The notes: a model not told the origin generated them from the sequence alone. A DNA stretch of 64,000 nucleotides from Litchfieldella rifensis (GCF_042646605.1 NZ_JBHRUG010000027.1:62001-126000), one strand, 5' to 3'. Counted from the first letter of the stretch, positions 34,195 to 43,681 are shown. Numbers and translations are program-made.

Positions 34195-36744
34195 ATGCGA
34201 AAGAGCCTGCTTGTGGCCGTGGCGCTGCTGTCTGTGGTGGCGCTCGTCGCTGTCCTGGTTCCAGAGCCTACCGCGCCGCCGCAGCAGGCGGCCGCGCCGG
34301 GCGGGACAAGTACTGATGCAAGAACGGATAATGGGACCGGGCTGGAGATTGCCGGCCGGCACGGTGCCTTGGTGGATCAGGTCGTGTTCACCGAGGAGGC
34401 GGATACGGGCCAGGTGGTGGGGCTGATCGAGGCAGGCACTCACCACGCCTTCGCCCAGGGAATCACCAATACCACGGTATACCAGCGGCTGCGCGATTCC
34501 CCGCGGGCGGCGTACGACGTGTCCTACGGCGCCAATGTCGAACTCACGTTGAACCCTGCCGGGCCGACCTTTTCCAACGGCGAACTCAACCCTTTCCATG
34601 TGCCGGAGATCCGCGAGGCACTCAATCGTCTTGTCGACCGTGACTATATCGCCGAGGAGATCTATGGCGGTCTGGCCGTTCCCCGCATCCTGCCATTGAG
34701 TACGGCGTTTCCGGACTACGCCCGCCTGGCCGGCGTGGCGCGGAAACTGGAGCTGCGCTACGCGCACGATCCGGAAGCGGCACAGGAGGTGATTCACCGC
34801 GAGATGCGAGCGCTCGGCGCTCGCTTGGATAATGGCCGCTGGCACTATGAGGGGAGGCCGGTGCGAGTCATCATGCTGATCCGTACCGACGACGAGCGCC
34901 GTCGCGTGGGCGATTACGTCGCCAATCTGCTGGACGAGGTCGGTTTTGCGGTCGAGCGGCGTTACCGCACGGCGGAGGAGGCCTCGCGGATCTGGATCGC
35001 CGGTGACCCCAAGGCCGGACGGTGGCATATCTACACCGGCGGCTGGATCGTTGCCGTGGTCCAGCGCGATGAGGCGGATAACTTCAGCTATTTCTACACG
35101 CCGCGAGGTCGTGCCGAACCGCTGTGGCAGGCCTACGACCCGGTGCCGGAATTCGACAAACTCGCCGAACGTCTGCAACAGCGCGACTACCACAGCCGAG
35201 AGCAGCGCCAGACCATGATGGCGCGCGCCCTGGAACTGGCGATGGAGAATTCGGTGCGCGTCTGGCTGGTGGACCAGCTCAACGTCTCGGCGCGCTCGCG
35301 AGACGTCGAGGTCGCCACCGACCTGGCGGGTGGGTTATCGGGATCGTTCCTGTGGCCTTACACCATTCGCTTCAAGGACCGTGTCGGCGGGAAGATAGTG
35401 TTCGGCTCGCCGGGCCTGCTGACCGAGCCCTGGAATCCGGTGGCGGGTAGCAACTGGCTCTACGACCAGATGATCACTCGTTCACTGCAGGATCCGGCAC
35501 TGATTCCCGATCCGTTCACCGGCCTGTATCGGCCCCAGCGGATCGAGGGTGCGGAAGTGACGGTTCAAGAGGATGTGCCGGTCACCCGTACGCTGGACTG
35601 GCTCAGCGTGGAGACCGCTGCCGAGATCGAGGTGCCCGAGGAGGCCTGGATCGACTGGGATGCCCAGGCCGGGCATTTCGTGACGGTGGGTGAGAAGCAC
35701 CCGGACGGGATCACGGCACGCACCTGTGTGCGGATTCGCTTCGAGGAAGGATACCTCGAGCGCCGCTGGCACGATGGGTCGCAAGTCTCTCAGGCCGATG
35801 TGGTCCTGCCCTGGATACTCACCTTCGCGCGCGCCGACGAAAACAGCCAACTGCATGACGTGGCCCATCTCCCCACCTTCGAGGCGTTCCAGCAGCATTT
35901 CCGAGGCTGGCGCATCGTCTCCAGCGACCCACTGGTGGTCGATATCTACACCAACCAGATCTATCCCGATGCGGAAACCATCGTGGCCTCCTGGGCGCCG
36001 GCTCCCCTTCCGTGGCATGTGCTGGGCCTGGGGATCCTGGCCGAGCGCAGTGGCGAACTGACCTTTTCCTCGTACAAGGCCGACCGCTTGCGTGCGGATT
36101 GGATGAGTCTGGTGGCGGGCCCCAGTATTCCGGTTCTGGAACGTCACCTACGGCGAGCGGGCGAACGCAACTTCGTACCTTTCCCGGAGGTGCTGGAGAC
36201 GTTGATGCGTGAGGGCGAAGCCGCCGAGCGCTACCGCGCCTTGGCTGACTGGCACCAGCAGCGGGGGCATTTCTGGGTGGGTGACGGGCCTTTCTATCTG
36301 GAGTCGGTGCACCCGGTGTCGGGCAGCGTGGTGCTGCGTCGCAACGAGGATTTCCCCGACCCGGCCGACAAGTGGCTGCGCTATACACGGCCGGAGATCC
36401 CGGAGCTGGATCTCGCGGGACCGATGGTCGTGGAAAGCGGGGAGTCCGCGGAATTCTCGCTGAACATCACCTTCGAAGGCGAGCCCTATGCCCGCAAGGC
36501 GATCGAGAAGGTTCGCTTCCTGCTGTTCGATGGCAGCGGCGAACTGGCCAGGCAGGGCAATGCCAAGGTGCTTGACAACGGCGTGTGGAAAATCGCACTG
36601 GCGCCGGAGGCGACCAAGGCGCTGGGGGTGGGCGCCAACAGTCTGGAACTGGCCGTCACCAGTCGACGGGTGGCGCTGCCGTCGTTCGCCTCGCATGTCT
36701 TCGCCACGGTTCCCGACGATGGCCGGCGGGAGAGTGCGCCATGA
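34195..36744 (+). CDS. Large ABC transporter substrate-binding protein (family 5)
   Basis: An 849-residue protein with an N-terminal membrane or signal segment (LLVAVALLSVVALVAVLVP). It belongs to the peptide/nickel family 5 binding proteins: HVPEIREALNRLVDRDYIA, NFSYFYTPRG and a second lobe with FVTVGEKHPDG and LRRNEDFPDPADKWLRYTRP. It is much longer than the usual 500-550 residues and ends in a beta-rich extension (EFSLNITFEGEPYARKAIEK). It should capture the substrate outside the membrane for the four downstream genes. It overlaps the first permease gene by ATGA. Substrate unknown. Confidence 0.87.
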   Translation: MRKSLLVAVALLSVVALVAVLVPEPTAPPQQAAAPGGTSTDARTDNGTGLEIAGRHGALVDQVVFTEEADTGQVVGLIEAGTHHAFAQGITNTTVYQRLRDSPRAAYDVSYGANVELTLNPAGPTFSNGELNPFHVPEIREALNRLVDRDYIAEEIYGGLAVPRILPLSTAFPDYARLAGVARKLELRYAHDPEAAQEVIHREMRALGARLDNGRWHYEGRPVRVIMLIRTDDERRRVGDYVANLLDEVGFAVERRYRTAEEASRIWIAGDPKAGRWHIYTGGWIVAVVQRDEADNFSYFYTPRGRAEPLWQAYDPVPEFDKLAERLQQRDYHSREQRQTMMARALELAMENSVRVWLVDQLNVSARSRDVEVATDLAGGLSGSFLWPYTIRFKDRVGGKIVFGSPGLLTEPWNPVAGSNWLYDQMITRSLQDPALIPDPFTGLYRPQRIEGAEVTVQEDVPVTRTLDWLSVETAAEIEVPEEAWIDWDAQAGHFVTVGEKHPDGITARTCVRIRFEEGYLERRWHDGSQVSQADVVLPWILTFARADENSQLHDVAHLPTFEAFQQHFRGWRIVSSDPLVVDIYTNQIYPDAETIVASWAPAPLPWHVLGLGILAERSGELTFSSYKADRLRADWMSLVAGPSIPVLERHLRRAGERNFVPFPEVLETLMREGEAAERYRALADWHQQRGHFWVGDGPFYLESVHPVSGSVVLRRNEDFPDPADKWLRYTRPEIPELDLAGPMVVESGESAEFSLNITFEGEPYARKAIEKVRFLLFDGSGELARQGNAKVLDNGVWKIALAPEATKALGVGANSLELAVTSRRVALPSFASHVFATVPDDGRRESAP

Positions 36745-37859
36745 GCCCGACAACACCGACACAACCTCCCGCTGGGCGCGGTCCCATGCGCGATCTGCGA
36801 CGTCTGCTGATCTACACCGGCAAGCGCCTGCTGGCGCTGTTCCTTACCGTGGTGGTCGGTGTCTACCTGACCATCGTCATCGCCAACATGGGCGGGCAGG
36901 TCGACGAACTGCGCATGGTGCAGATCCGTAGCGAGGCATCCGAACTGGTGCGCGCCAACCCCGACTTCCAGGACATGCCCAGTGAAGAGCGCAACCAATT
37001 GATCCAGCGCCAGGTAGCGATGGAAGTGGAACGGCTGCGTCTGGATGAACCCTTCATCCTGCGCAGCATCGACTACCTGCGGCAGGCCATCACTCTCAAC
37101 CTGGGGCGTGCCGAGCAGATGCACAGCGACCGCGGCTCACGCGCGGTCTACGACATCATCGTCGAACGCTTGCCGGCGACCCTGCTGCTGTTCGGCACCG
37201 CCAATCTGCTGGTGTTCTTCGTCTCGGTGTTCATTGCGCTGTCGCTATCGAGACGCTACGGCAGCCCGCTGGATCGCAGCGTGATCGCCCTGGCACCGAG
37301 TTCGGCGGCCCCGGGATGGTTCTACGGCATCTTCCTGATCCTGCTGTTCGCTTTCGTCATGCCGGTGCTGCCCGCCAGCGGCATGGTGGCGGCTCCCCCG
37401 CCCGACGGGACCTGGGCCTATGCGGCGAGCATGCTGCGCCACATGATGCTCCCGGTCACGGCCATGTTCCTGTCGCAGATCTTCGTCTCCATCTATTCCT
37501 GGCGCACCTTCTTCCTGGTGCATTCCAGCGAGGACTACGTGGAGATGGCGCGGGCCAAGGGGCTTCCCTCAAACCTCATCGAACGCCGCTACATCCTGCG
37601 TCCGACCTTGCCACCGATCATCACCAGCTTCCTGCTGATGCTCATCGGGCTCTGGAGTGGCGCCATCATTCTCGAGCAGGTGTTCGACTGGCCGGGGTTG
37701 GGGCTGCTGTTGTTTCAGGCCATCGGCCACCGGGATACCCCGGTGATCATCGGCTCGGTGGTGATCTTCGCCTACTTGCTGGCGATGACGGTGTTCCTGC
37801 TGGACATTCTTTACGCGCTGCTGGATCCGCGCATCCGCATCGAGGGGGGCGAGCGATGA
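36741..37859 (+). CDS. ABC transporter permease, DppB/OppB type
   Basis: A 372-residue integral membrane permease. One helix (about 28-50) is followed by a soluble segment of about 90 residues (MVQIRSEASELVRANPDFQD and beyond), longer than in standard OppB proteins. The main helices come next, with the EAA loop in SSEDYVEMARAKGLPSNLIE and FDWPGLGLLLFQAIGHRD near the end. It starts at ATG 36741 inside the stop codon of the binding-protein gene. Confidence 0.9.
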   Translation: MSPTTPTQPPAGRGPMRDLRRLLIYTGKRLLALFLTVVVGVYLTIVIANMGGQVDELRMVQIRSEASELVRANPDFQDMPSEERNQLIQRQVAMEVERLRLDEPFILRSIDYLRQAITLNLGRAEQMHSDRGSRAVYDIIVERLPATLLLFGTANLLVFFVSVFIALSLSRRYGSPLDRSVIALAPSSAAPGWFYGIFLILLFAFVMPVLPASGMVAAPPPDGTWAYAASMLRHMMLPVTAMFLSQIFVSIYSWRTFFLVHSSEDYVEMARAKGLPSNLIERRYILRPTLPPIITSFLLMLIGLWSGAIILEQVFDWPGLGLLLFQAIGHRDTPVIIGSVVIFAYLLAMTVFLLDILYALLDPRIRIEGGER

Positions 37860-39190
37860 GGGGCTGGCTCGACGGCTTGCGGGAACTGCGCCGTTACCCT
37901 TCGGCGATCATGGGCATGGCGATCATCCTGGCGTTGGTGGGGCTGTCCCTCTACACCGTCATCGCCATTCCCTATTCCCAGGCGCTGGAGCTGTGGCGCG
38001 GCGGCGAGCACTGGCGAATGACGCCGGCCAACGCCGGCCCGGTGTGGGCCGATCGCCTGACCGGCGGCGAACAGCCGCGAACCATCACCGTGTCCAGTGC
38101 CGACGCGGATATCGAGGAGCACGCCTTCGAGGGCGGTCGTCGCCTGCGGATTCCCCTGACATTCGACTACGATTACGAGGGTTTTCCGAGCGAAATCAAC
38201 CTCTATCTGCGTGCCGAGGGGCACGAGCAGCAACCCTTCGCGCGACTGGTGTGGAAGACGCCCGACGGTCGCGAGATATCGCTGGGGGGGCATCGCATCG
38301 GTCGCGAGGAGCGTATCTCGATCTCCCAGGATCGCGCCCTCGAGCGTCGGCTGGGGGGCATGGTGCCTCATGTGGGGCTGCTCGCCGAATCCGACACCCA
38401 GGCCGTGCCGCGAGCCCAGCCAGGGCGCTATACGCTGTTAGTGGATGCGGTGGTGTTCGATGAACGGGCGGGGCTCGAGGCCTCGCTGGTGCTGTACGGC
38501 CGCGTGCACGGCATCGCGGGCACCGACCATCAGCGCCGCGACCTGAGCGTGGCGCTGATGTGGGGGACCCCGGTGGCGCTGGCCTTCGGCCTGCTGGCGG
38601 CGGTGGGCACCACCATCACCACCCTGATCATCGCCGCGCTGGGGGTCTGGTACCGAGGCTGGATCGACGCCACCATCCAGCGGCTTACCGAGGTGAACAT
38701 GATCCTGCCGATGTTGCCGATTCTGGTCATGGTCGGCACGCTGTATTCCACCAGTATCTGGCTGATGCTGGGGGTGGTGGTTCTGCTGGGCATCTTCAGT
38801 GCCGGCATCAAGATGTACCGGGCGATGTTGCTGCCGATCCGCGAGGCGCCCTATATCGAGGCGGCCCAGGCGTACGGCGCCGGCAATTTGCGAATCGTGA
38901 TGCGCTACATGATCCCGCGCATCCTGCCGGTGCTGATTCCCACCTTCGTCACCCTGATTCCCACTTTCGTGTTCCTGGAAGCCTCGCTCGCCGTGCTGGG
39001 CTTGGGGGACCCGGTACTGCCCACCTGGGGCAAGGTGCTCAACGACGCCCAGACCCAGAGTGCGCTCTACAACGGCTATTACTACTGGGTGCTGGAGCCG
39101 GCGGCGTTGCTGATGCTGAGCGGTTTGGGTTTCGCCATGCTGGGGTTCGCCCTGGATCGTGTGTTCAACCCGCGCCTGAGGAGCCTGTGA
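37856..39190 (+). CDS. ABC transporter permease, DppC/OppC type, with large insertion
   Basis: A 444-residue protein; ordinary DppC is about 300. After the first membrane helix (about 17-39) there is a hydrophilic beta-rich region of about 170 residues (SSADADIEEHAFEGGRRLRI, FPSEINLYLRAEGHE, GRYTLLVDAVVFDERAGLEA) before the remaining helices. The EAA loop is EAPYIEAAQAYGAGNLRIVM. The inserted part should lie outside the membrane on the periplasmic side. It starts at ATG 37856 and overlaps the previous stop by ATGA. Confidence 0.88.
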   Translation: MRGWLDGLRELRRYPSAIMGMAIILALVGLSLYTVIAIPYSQALELWRGGEHWRMTPANAGPVWADRLTGGEQPRTITVSSADADIEEHAFEGGRRLRIPLTFDYDYEGFPSEINLYLRAEGHEQQPFARLVWKTPDGREISLGGHRIGREERISISQDRALERRLGGMVPHVGLLAESDTQAVPRAQPGRYTLLVDAVVFDERAGLEASLVLYGRVHGIAGTDHQRRDLSVALMWGTPVALAFGLLAAVGTTITTLIIAALGVWYRGWIDATIQRLTEVNMILPMLPILVMVGTLYSTSIWLMLGVVVLLGIFSAGIKMYRAMLLPIREAPYIEAAQAYGAGNLRIVMRYMIPRILPVLIPTFVTLIPTFVFLEASLAVLGLGDPVLPTWGKVLNDAQTQSALYNGYYYWVLEPAALLMLSGLGFAMLGFALDRVFNPRLRSL

Positions 39191-40164
39191 TGAGCGACCG
39201 CACGCTGCTCAGGGTGGAAGACCTGCACCTGCACTACCAGACGCGGCGGGGCGTGGTGCGTGCCGTGGATGGCGTGAGTTTCGAGGTGCGGCGCAACGAG
39301 GCGCTGGTGGTGCTGGGCGAGTCCGGCTGTGGCAAGAGTTCGCTGGCCAAGGCGTTGATGCGGGTGCTGCCGCGCAATATCCACCAGGTGTCCGGCCGGG
39401 TCATGCTGGGGGAGACCGAATTGATGGCGCTTTCCGACGAGCGCTTCCGGCGCGACGTGCAGTGGGTGCGCATGGCGCTGGTGATGCAGGCGTCGATGAA
39501 CGCCCTCAATCCGGTGGTGCGAGTGGGCGAGCAGGTCGTCGAGCCGCTGCGGGTGTTGCGGCGCTGGCCACGGGCACGGGCCCTGGCGCGCGCGGTGGAG
39601 GTCTTCGAATTGGTCGGGGTCTCCACGGACTTCCTGCGGCGCTATCCATTCGAGCTCTCCGGTGGCATGCGCCAGCGCGTGGTGCTGGCCATGGCGTTGG
39701 TCACGGAACCGGAGCTGGTGATCCTCGACGAGCCCACGTCGGCGCTGGATGTCCTGACCCAGGCGGGCATCATGAACGTGCTCAAGCGCCTCAAGCGTGA
39801 GCTGGGTACCAGCTTCATCCTGATCACCCACGATGTGGCGACGTCCAGCGAACTCGCCGATCGTGTGGCGCTGATGTATGCCGGCGAGATCGTCGAGGTC
39901 AGCGATGCCGCGCAGTTCTTCGATGCCCCGGCGCATCCTTATTCGCAAATGCTGATGGCCAGTGTGCCGCGCCTGCACCAGGAGCAGCGGCCCGAGCCGA
40001 TTCCAGGACAGCCGCCCAGCCTGCTCGACCCGCCGAGCGGTTGCCGGTTCGCGGATCGTTGCCCATCGCGCTTCAAACGTTGTGCGCAGCATCCCGATTC
40101 CTTCCGCCTCGGCGACCGCCGGCGGGTTCGTTGCTGGCTGTATGCGGGAGGGGACGAGCGATGA
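39190..40164 (+). CDS. ABC transporter ATP-binding protein, DppD type
   Basis: A 324-residue ATPase. Walker A is GESGCGKSS, the signature is LSGGMRQRVV, Walker B with the catalytic Glu is LVILDEPTSALD and the switch His is in ITHDVATS. The C-terminal oligopeptide/dipeptide extension carries the Cys cluster PPSGCRFADRCPSRFKRC, which in relatives binds an iron-sulfur cluster or metal. The start codon overlaps the previous stop by one base. Confidence 0.93.
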   Translation: MSDRTLLRVEDLHLHYQTRRGVVRAVDGVSFEVRRNEALVVLGESGCGKSSLAKALMRVLPRNIHQVSGRVMLGETELMALSDERFRRDVQWVRMALVMQASMNALNPVVRVGEQVVEPLRVLRRWPRARALARAVEVFELVGVSTDFLRRYPFELSGGMRQRVVLAMALVTEPELVILDEPTSALDVLTQAGIMNVLKRLKRELGTSFILITHDVATSSELADRVALMYAGEIVEVSDAAQFFDAPAHPYSQMLMASVPRLHQEQRPEPIPGQPPSLLDPPSGCRFADRCPSRFKRCAQHPDSFRLGDRRRVRCWLYAGGDER

Positions 40165-41180
40165 GCGAATGGCAGGCAGGCGCCGATGCGGGATCCGCGC
40201 CAACGCCGGGGACGCTATTGTCGGTCAACGACCTGCACACCTGGTTCGAGTTGCGCCAGTGGGGCTTTCTGCGCGTGGGGGCGGTGCGTGCGGTCGATGG
40301 GGTGAGCTTCACGCTCGCGCGTGGTGAGGCGGTGGCGTTCGTGGGGGAGAGCGGTTGCGGCAAGAGCTCCCTGGCCCGGACCCTGCTCGGGCTGCATCGT
40401 CCGACACGTGGCGAGGTTCTCTTCGCGGGGCGCTCGCTGGGTGGACTGACGGCACGGGAACTCAAGGCGTACCGGGCCAAGGTGGGTTACGTCCAGCAGG
40501 ACCCGTTCGGCGCGCTGCCGCCGTTCATGGACGTGCGGCACGTTCTCGCCGAGCCGCTGATCGTGCAGGGAGTGAAGGATCGCGCGCAGCGCGAGCAGCG
40601 CATCCGGGCGGCGCTGGACGAGGTGCGGCTGTCGCCGGCCGAGGAGTTCCTCCCCAAGTTCCCGCACATGCTCAGCGGCGGCCAGCAGCAGCGGGTGGTG
40701 ATCGCGCGGGCCTTGATCCTGGAACCGGCGATGATCATCGCCGACGAACCGGTCTCGATGCTCGACGCGTCCGTGCGGGTGGAAATCCTCAATCTGCTGC
40801 GCCACATTCAGAGCCAGCGCGAGCTGACCCTGGCCTTTATCACCCATGACCTGTCCACCGTGCGCCATTACGCCGAGCGGATCTTCGTGATGTACGCCGG
40901 CCGGGTGGTGGAAAGCGCCGGCGTGAACGAACTGCTCGATCACCCCCAGCATCCCTATACCCAGGCGCTGCTCGCGGCGATCGCCGACCCGGACGCGGCC
41001 AACGCCGCCAAGCAACGAGTGGTCCCCCGCGGCGAGCCGCCCAGCCTGCTGCATCCACCTCGGGGGTGCCGTTTCCACCCCCGCTGCCCGCACGCCATGG
41101 CCGGCTTGTGCGACGTGGACGAACCGCCCGATTTCGAGCCACGACGCGGCCAATATTCGGCCTGTTGGCTACATCGCTAA
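40161..41180 (+). CDS. ABC transporter ATP-binding protein, DppF type
   Basis: A 339-residue ATPase paired with the preceding one. Walker A is GESGCGKSS, the signature is LSGGQQQRVV, Walker B is MIIADEPVSMLD and the switch is ITHDLSTVRHY. The C-terminus has the Cys motif GCRFHPRCPHAMAGLC. It overlaps the previous stop by ATGA. Its stop codon is TAA, and the last bases before it are part of the family-A repeat that starts at 41177. Confidence 0.93.
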   Translation: MSEWQAGADAGSAPTPGTLLSVNDLHTWFELRQWGFLRVGAVRAVDGVSFTLARGEAVAFVGESGCGKSSLARTLLGLHRPTRGEVLFAGRSLGGLTARELKAYRAKVGYVQQDPFGALPPFMDVRHVLAEPLIVQGVKDRAQREQRIRAALDEVRLSPAEEFLPKFPHMLSGGQQQRVVIARALILEPAMIIADEPVSMLDASVRVEILNLLRHIQSQRELTLAFITHDLSTVRHYAERIFVMYAGRVVESAGVNELLDHPQHPYTQALLAAIADPDAANAAKQRVVPRGEPPSLLHPPRGCRFHPRCPHAMAGLCDVDEPPDFEPRRGQYSACWLHR

Positions 41181-41325
41181 GGAAGCACTGAAGAAATGCC
41201 TGCACAGCTCAATAACCGCGTTACGCGGTGCTCGCAAGCCTCACATATACCCCATATGCTCCGGTTGCTGCGCTCCGGGCGCCTTGTGCTTGAAGCTGCT
41301 CGTCGATTTCTTCAGCGCTTCCTAG
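41177..41325. repeat. MITE-like intergenic repeat, family A, copy 2
   Basis: The left end AGGAAGCACTGAAGAAAT (41180-41197) and the right end ATTTCTTCAGCGCTTCCT (41306-41323) match as inverted repeats in 17 of 18 positions. Bases 41236-41294 are identical to 7039-7097 in copy 1. The element directly abuts the DppF stop codon and ends 23 bp before the next gene. Confidence 0.88.
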
Positions 41326-41347
41326 GAGCTAGCAAGGAGGAGGTGCC

Positions 41348-41527
41348 ATGAAACTCCTGCTGTGTGGGGCCGGCATGTCGCTCACCGGCCTGCTGGTGCT
41401 GCTCGCCATGGTGATGCGTGTGGTCGAGCCTGGCCTCCTGTTGTCCCTGCTCGGTTATGCCGGCCTGGTTGTCGGCATGCTGGTGGCGGTGGCCGGTGCC
41501 ACGCGCCTGGCCCGCCAGCGGCGATAA
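41348..41527 (+). CDS. Small two-helix membrane protein
   Basis: A 59-residue hydrophobic protein. It starts MKLLLCGAGMSLTGLLVLL, has a first helix to about residue 26, a second at about 33-51 (LSLLGYAGLVVGMLVAVAG) and ends ARQRR. AAGGAGGAGG lies just before the ATG, a very strong ribosome site. It is too short for most ORF calls, but the ribosome site and codon use support it. It starts 23 bp after the family-A repeat. No known family. Confidence 0.65.
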   Translation: MKLLLCGAGMSLTGLLVLLAMVMRVVEPGLLLSLLGYAGLVVGMLVAVAGATRLARQRR

Positions 41528-41695
41528 GTGGGGCCAACCGCTAGCGTGGCTCCAGAGGCGGTGTATCGGGAACTGGTGCATCGCCGAATGTGAAGCCTTC
41601 TTGTTGAACACCTCCCAGCCTTTCATTGCCTGATGCGTATAGGGCAGCTGATCTTGCGAAGTGTTGAGCCCACGATGCGCACAGGAGGGCATGAG

Positions 41696-42697
41696 ATGAC
41701 ATCACCGCAATCGACCGAAGCCACTTCGGTGGTTTTCCTGCTGGATGAGGACAGCGATTTCTTCGCGGCGCTGACGCAGCATCTCGGTACCGGCCTGGCG
41801 CCGTTCGAGCTGCGTGATTTCGAGGACGGCGAACACAAGCTGCGACCGAAGATCAGCGTGCGTGGTCGCGATGTCTATATCGTGCATCGCCTGACGGGCG
41901 CTCCGGCACTGAGCACCAATGACCGCTTGGTGCGGCTACTGTTCTTCATTGCCACCCTGCGCGATCTCGGCGCCGCCTGCATCACGGCGGTGGTGCCTTA
42001 CTTGCCGTATGCCAGGAAGGACAGGCGCACCAAGTCCTGGGATCCGCTGAACCAGCGCTACCTGGCCCAGTTGTTCGAAGCCATGGGAGTGGATCGTCTG
42101 GTGACGATGGATGTGCACAACCAGGCGGGCCTGGAAAATGCCTTCCGCTGCGAGGTCATCCATCTGGAGGGGCGTCGGCTGATGGCGGAAGCCGTGATGG
42201 AAGAGCGAGACGGTCTGCCGCTGGTGGTCATGTCGCCCGACACGGGCGGGGTGAAGCGCGCCGAGCGGTTGCGCGAGATGCTGCAGCAAATGAGCGATGA
42301 CGAGGTAAGCATGGCGTTTCTGGAGAAACGCCGCAGTGAAGGTGAGGTCAGCGGTGACGCGGTGATAGGCGAACTACGAGGCAGGCTGGTGGTGATCATG
42401 GATGACTTGATTGCGGGTGGCACCACCATGCTGCGCGCCGTGGAGGCGTGCCGCCATGCCGGAGCGGCACGGGTGATCGCCTGCGCCACGCATGGCCTCT
42501 TTGCCTCGGGCTCCGCGGTGTTGTTCGAGCGCTCCGGGCCCGATCGCCTGTTTTACACCAACACCGTTTCGCGGCCACTGCCGGAGGGGGCCGATGAGCG
42601 TGCCCGCTTGCTGCGGGTGGAGCCACAACTCGCTCGAACCATCCTGGCGCTGAGTGGACAACGCGTGGACGACCCCGATCCTCCGCTAAACCATTGA
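41696..42697 (+). CDS. Ribose-phosphate pyrophosphokinase paralogue
   Basis: A 333-residue PRPP-synthetase-like protein. The catalytic loop is YLPYARKDRRTKSWDPLNQR, the cation-binding helix is RLVTMDVHNQ and the PRPP site is VIMDDLIAGGTTM. The last motif differs from the usual DDxxxTGGT of Prs. Together with the unusual KSWDPL stretch this suggests a diverged paralogue, possibly with another pyrophosphate-transfer or regulatory role. Start: ATG 41696 with AGGAGGG 8 bases upstream; the frame is open from 41633. It overlaps the phosphotransferase gene on the other strand by 12 bp at its end. Confidence 0.85.
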   Translation: MTSPQSTEATSVVFLLDEDSDFFAALTQHLGTGLAPFELRDFEDGEHKLRPKISVRGRDVYIVHRLTGAPALSTNDRLVRLLFFIATLRDLGAACITAVVPYLPYARKDRRTKSWDPLNQRYLAQLFEAMGVDRLVTMDVHNQAGLENAFRCEVIHLEGRRLMAEAVMEERDGLPLVVMSPDTGGVKRAERLREMLQQMSDDEVSMAFLEKRRSEGEVSGDAVIGELRGRLVVIMDDLIAGGTTMLRAVEACRHAGAARVIACATHGLFASGSAVLFERSGPDRLFYTNTVSRPLPEGADERARLLRVEPQLARTILALSGQRVDDPDPPLNH

Positions 42698-43681
42698 CCG
42701 CAGGCTGGTCATTCCCATGTCCAGATAGAGTCGCGTGCGTTCCCGCCAATGGCCCCGGCTTTCCGGGTTGGTCACCAGGTGATTGGCGCTGAGCAGCGCC
42801 CAGGTGAGTGCCCGGCTGGCCTGATAGAAAGGCACCAGGCCCGGCGGTGACGTATCGTCGCAGAGTAGCTCGTAGCGTTCGAGAAAATGCTCGCCCACCC
42901 AGCGTTGCCCCAGCCGGTCGCACTCCAGGGTCAGAAAGGCCAGTTCCTCAAGCGGGTCGAGCCGCCGCAGGGAGGCGTCGAATTCCAAACGGTCGATGAC
43001 TCGCGGGTGGGCGCCGAGGTAGAGGTGCTGGGGCCGCAGGTCGCCATGGGCATCCACCAGGGCGCGTTGCGCCAGCAACCGGTCGTTGGCTTTCATCCAG
43101 CGAAGCAATTGGTCCCGCAACTCGGGCACTCGCGAATCGTTCACCAGTTCCATCAACTCTTCGGCGGTTCGTTCACAATCGCGGCGGCGAGCTGCCACGT
43201 CGGTCGTGCCCTTCCTGTCCGTATGCCGATAGAATTCCGTCATCCAATCGGCGGCGGCGGTAATGTCCGTCGGTTGCAGGCCGCCATGGCACAACTGATA
43301 TTCCAGGTTCCGTTCATCCGCCAATCTCACCATGTGCACCAGGTAGTCCACGACGGCGCCGTCTGGGTGAAGACTCAGCGCGCCTTCCGAGGTGCGGTGC
43401 AACGGCACGATTCCCAGATAGACGTCCGGCGCCAGCCACCGATTCAGGCGATCTTCCTCCCGGCAGTTCGCAAGCCGGGCCTCCAGCGACGACAGGTCCA
43501 GGAAGGGATAGCGCTCGTTCTTCTTCAGTTTGTAGACCCGGGTATCCGTGAGGAAGACATAGGAGAAGTGGGTTTCCACCAGTTGCACGCTGGCAGGCTG
43601 ATCCGGGTAGGCTTCCGGCTGGCTCAGGAAGCGGACCTTTTCCGCCAGGTCGTCGGTCGACGTTGCCTTGTTAGCTTCCAT
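42686..43681 (-). CDS. Aminoglycoside phosphotransferase-like kinase (COG2187 type)
   Basis: A 331-residue protein. The kinase-like core has SYVFLTDTRVYKLKK (ATP-binding Lys), the catalytic loop DAHGDLRPQHLYLG and the metal Asp in RVIDRLEFDASLRR. These blocks match the uncharacterised COG2187 group, which often carries a second ATP-binding domain; that domain is absent here. Substrate unknown. Convergent with the PRPP-synthetase paralogue, 12 bp overlap. Confidence 0.85.
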   Translation of the reverse strand: MEANKATSTDDLAEKVRFLSQPEAYPDQPASVQLVETHFSYVFLTDTRVYKLKKNERYPFLDLSSLEARLANCREEDRLNRWLAPDVYLGIVPLHRTSEGALSLHPDGAVVDYLVHMVRLADERNLEYQLCHGGLQPTDITAAADWMTEFYRHTDRKGTTDVAARRRDCERTAEELMELVNDSRVPELRDQLLRWMKANDRLLAQRALVDAHGDLRPQHLYLGAHPRVIDRLEFDASLRRLDPLEELAFLTLECDRLGQRWVGEHFLERYELLCDDTSPPGLVPFYQASRALTWALLSANHLVTNPESRGHWRERTRLYLDMGMTSLRSMV

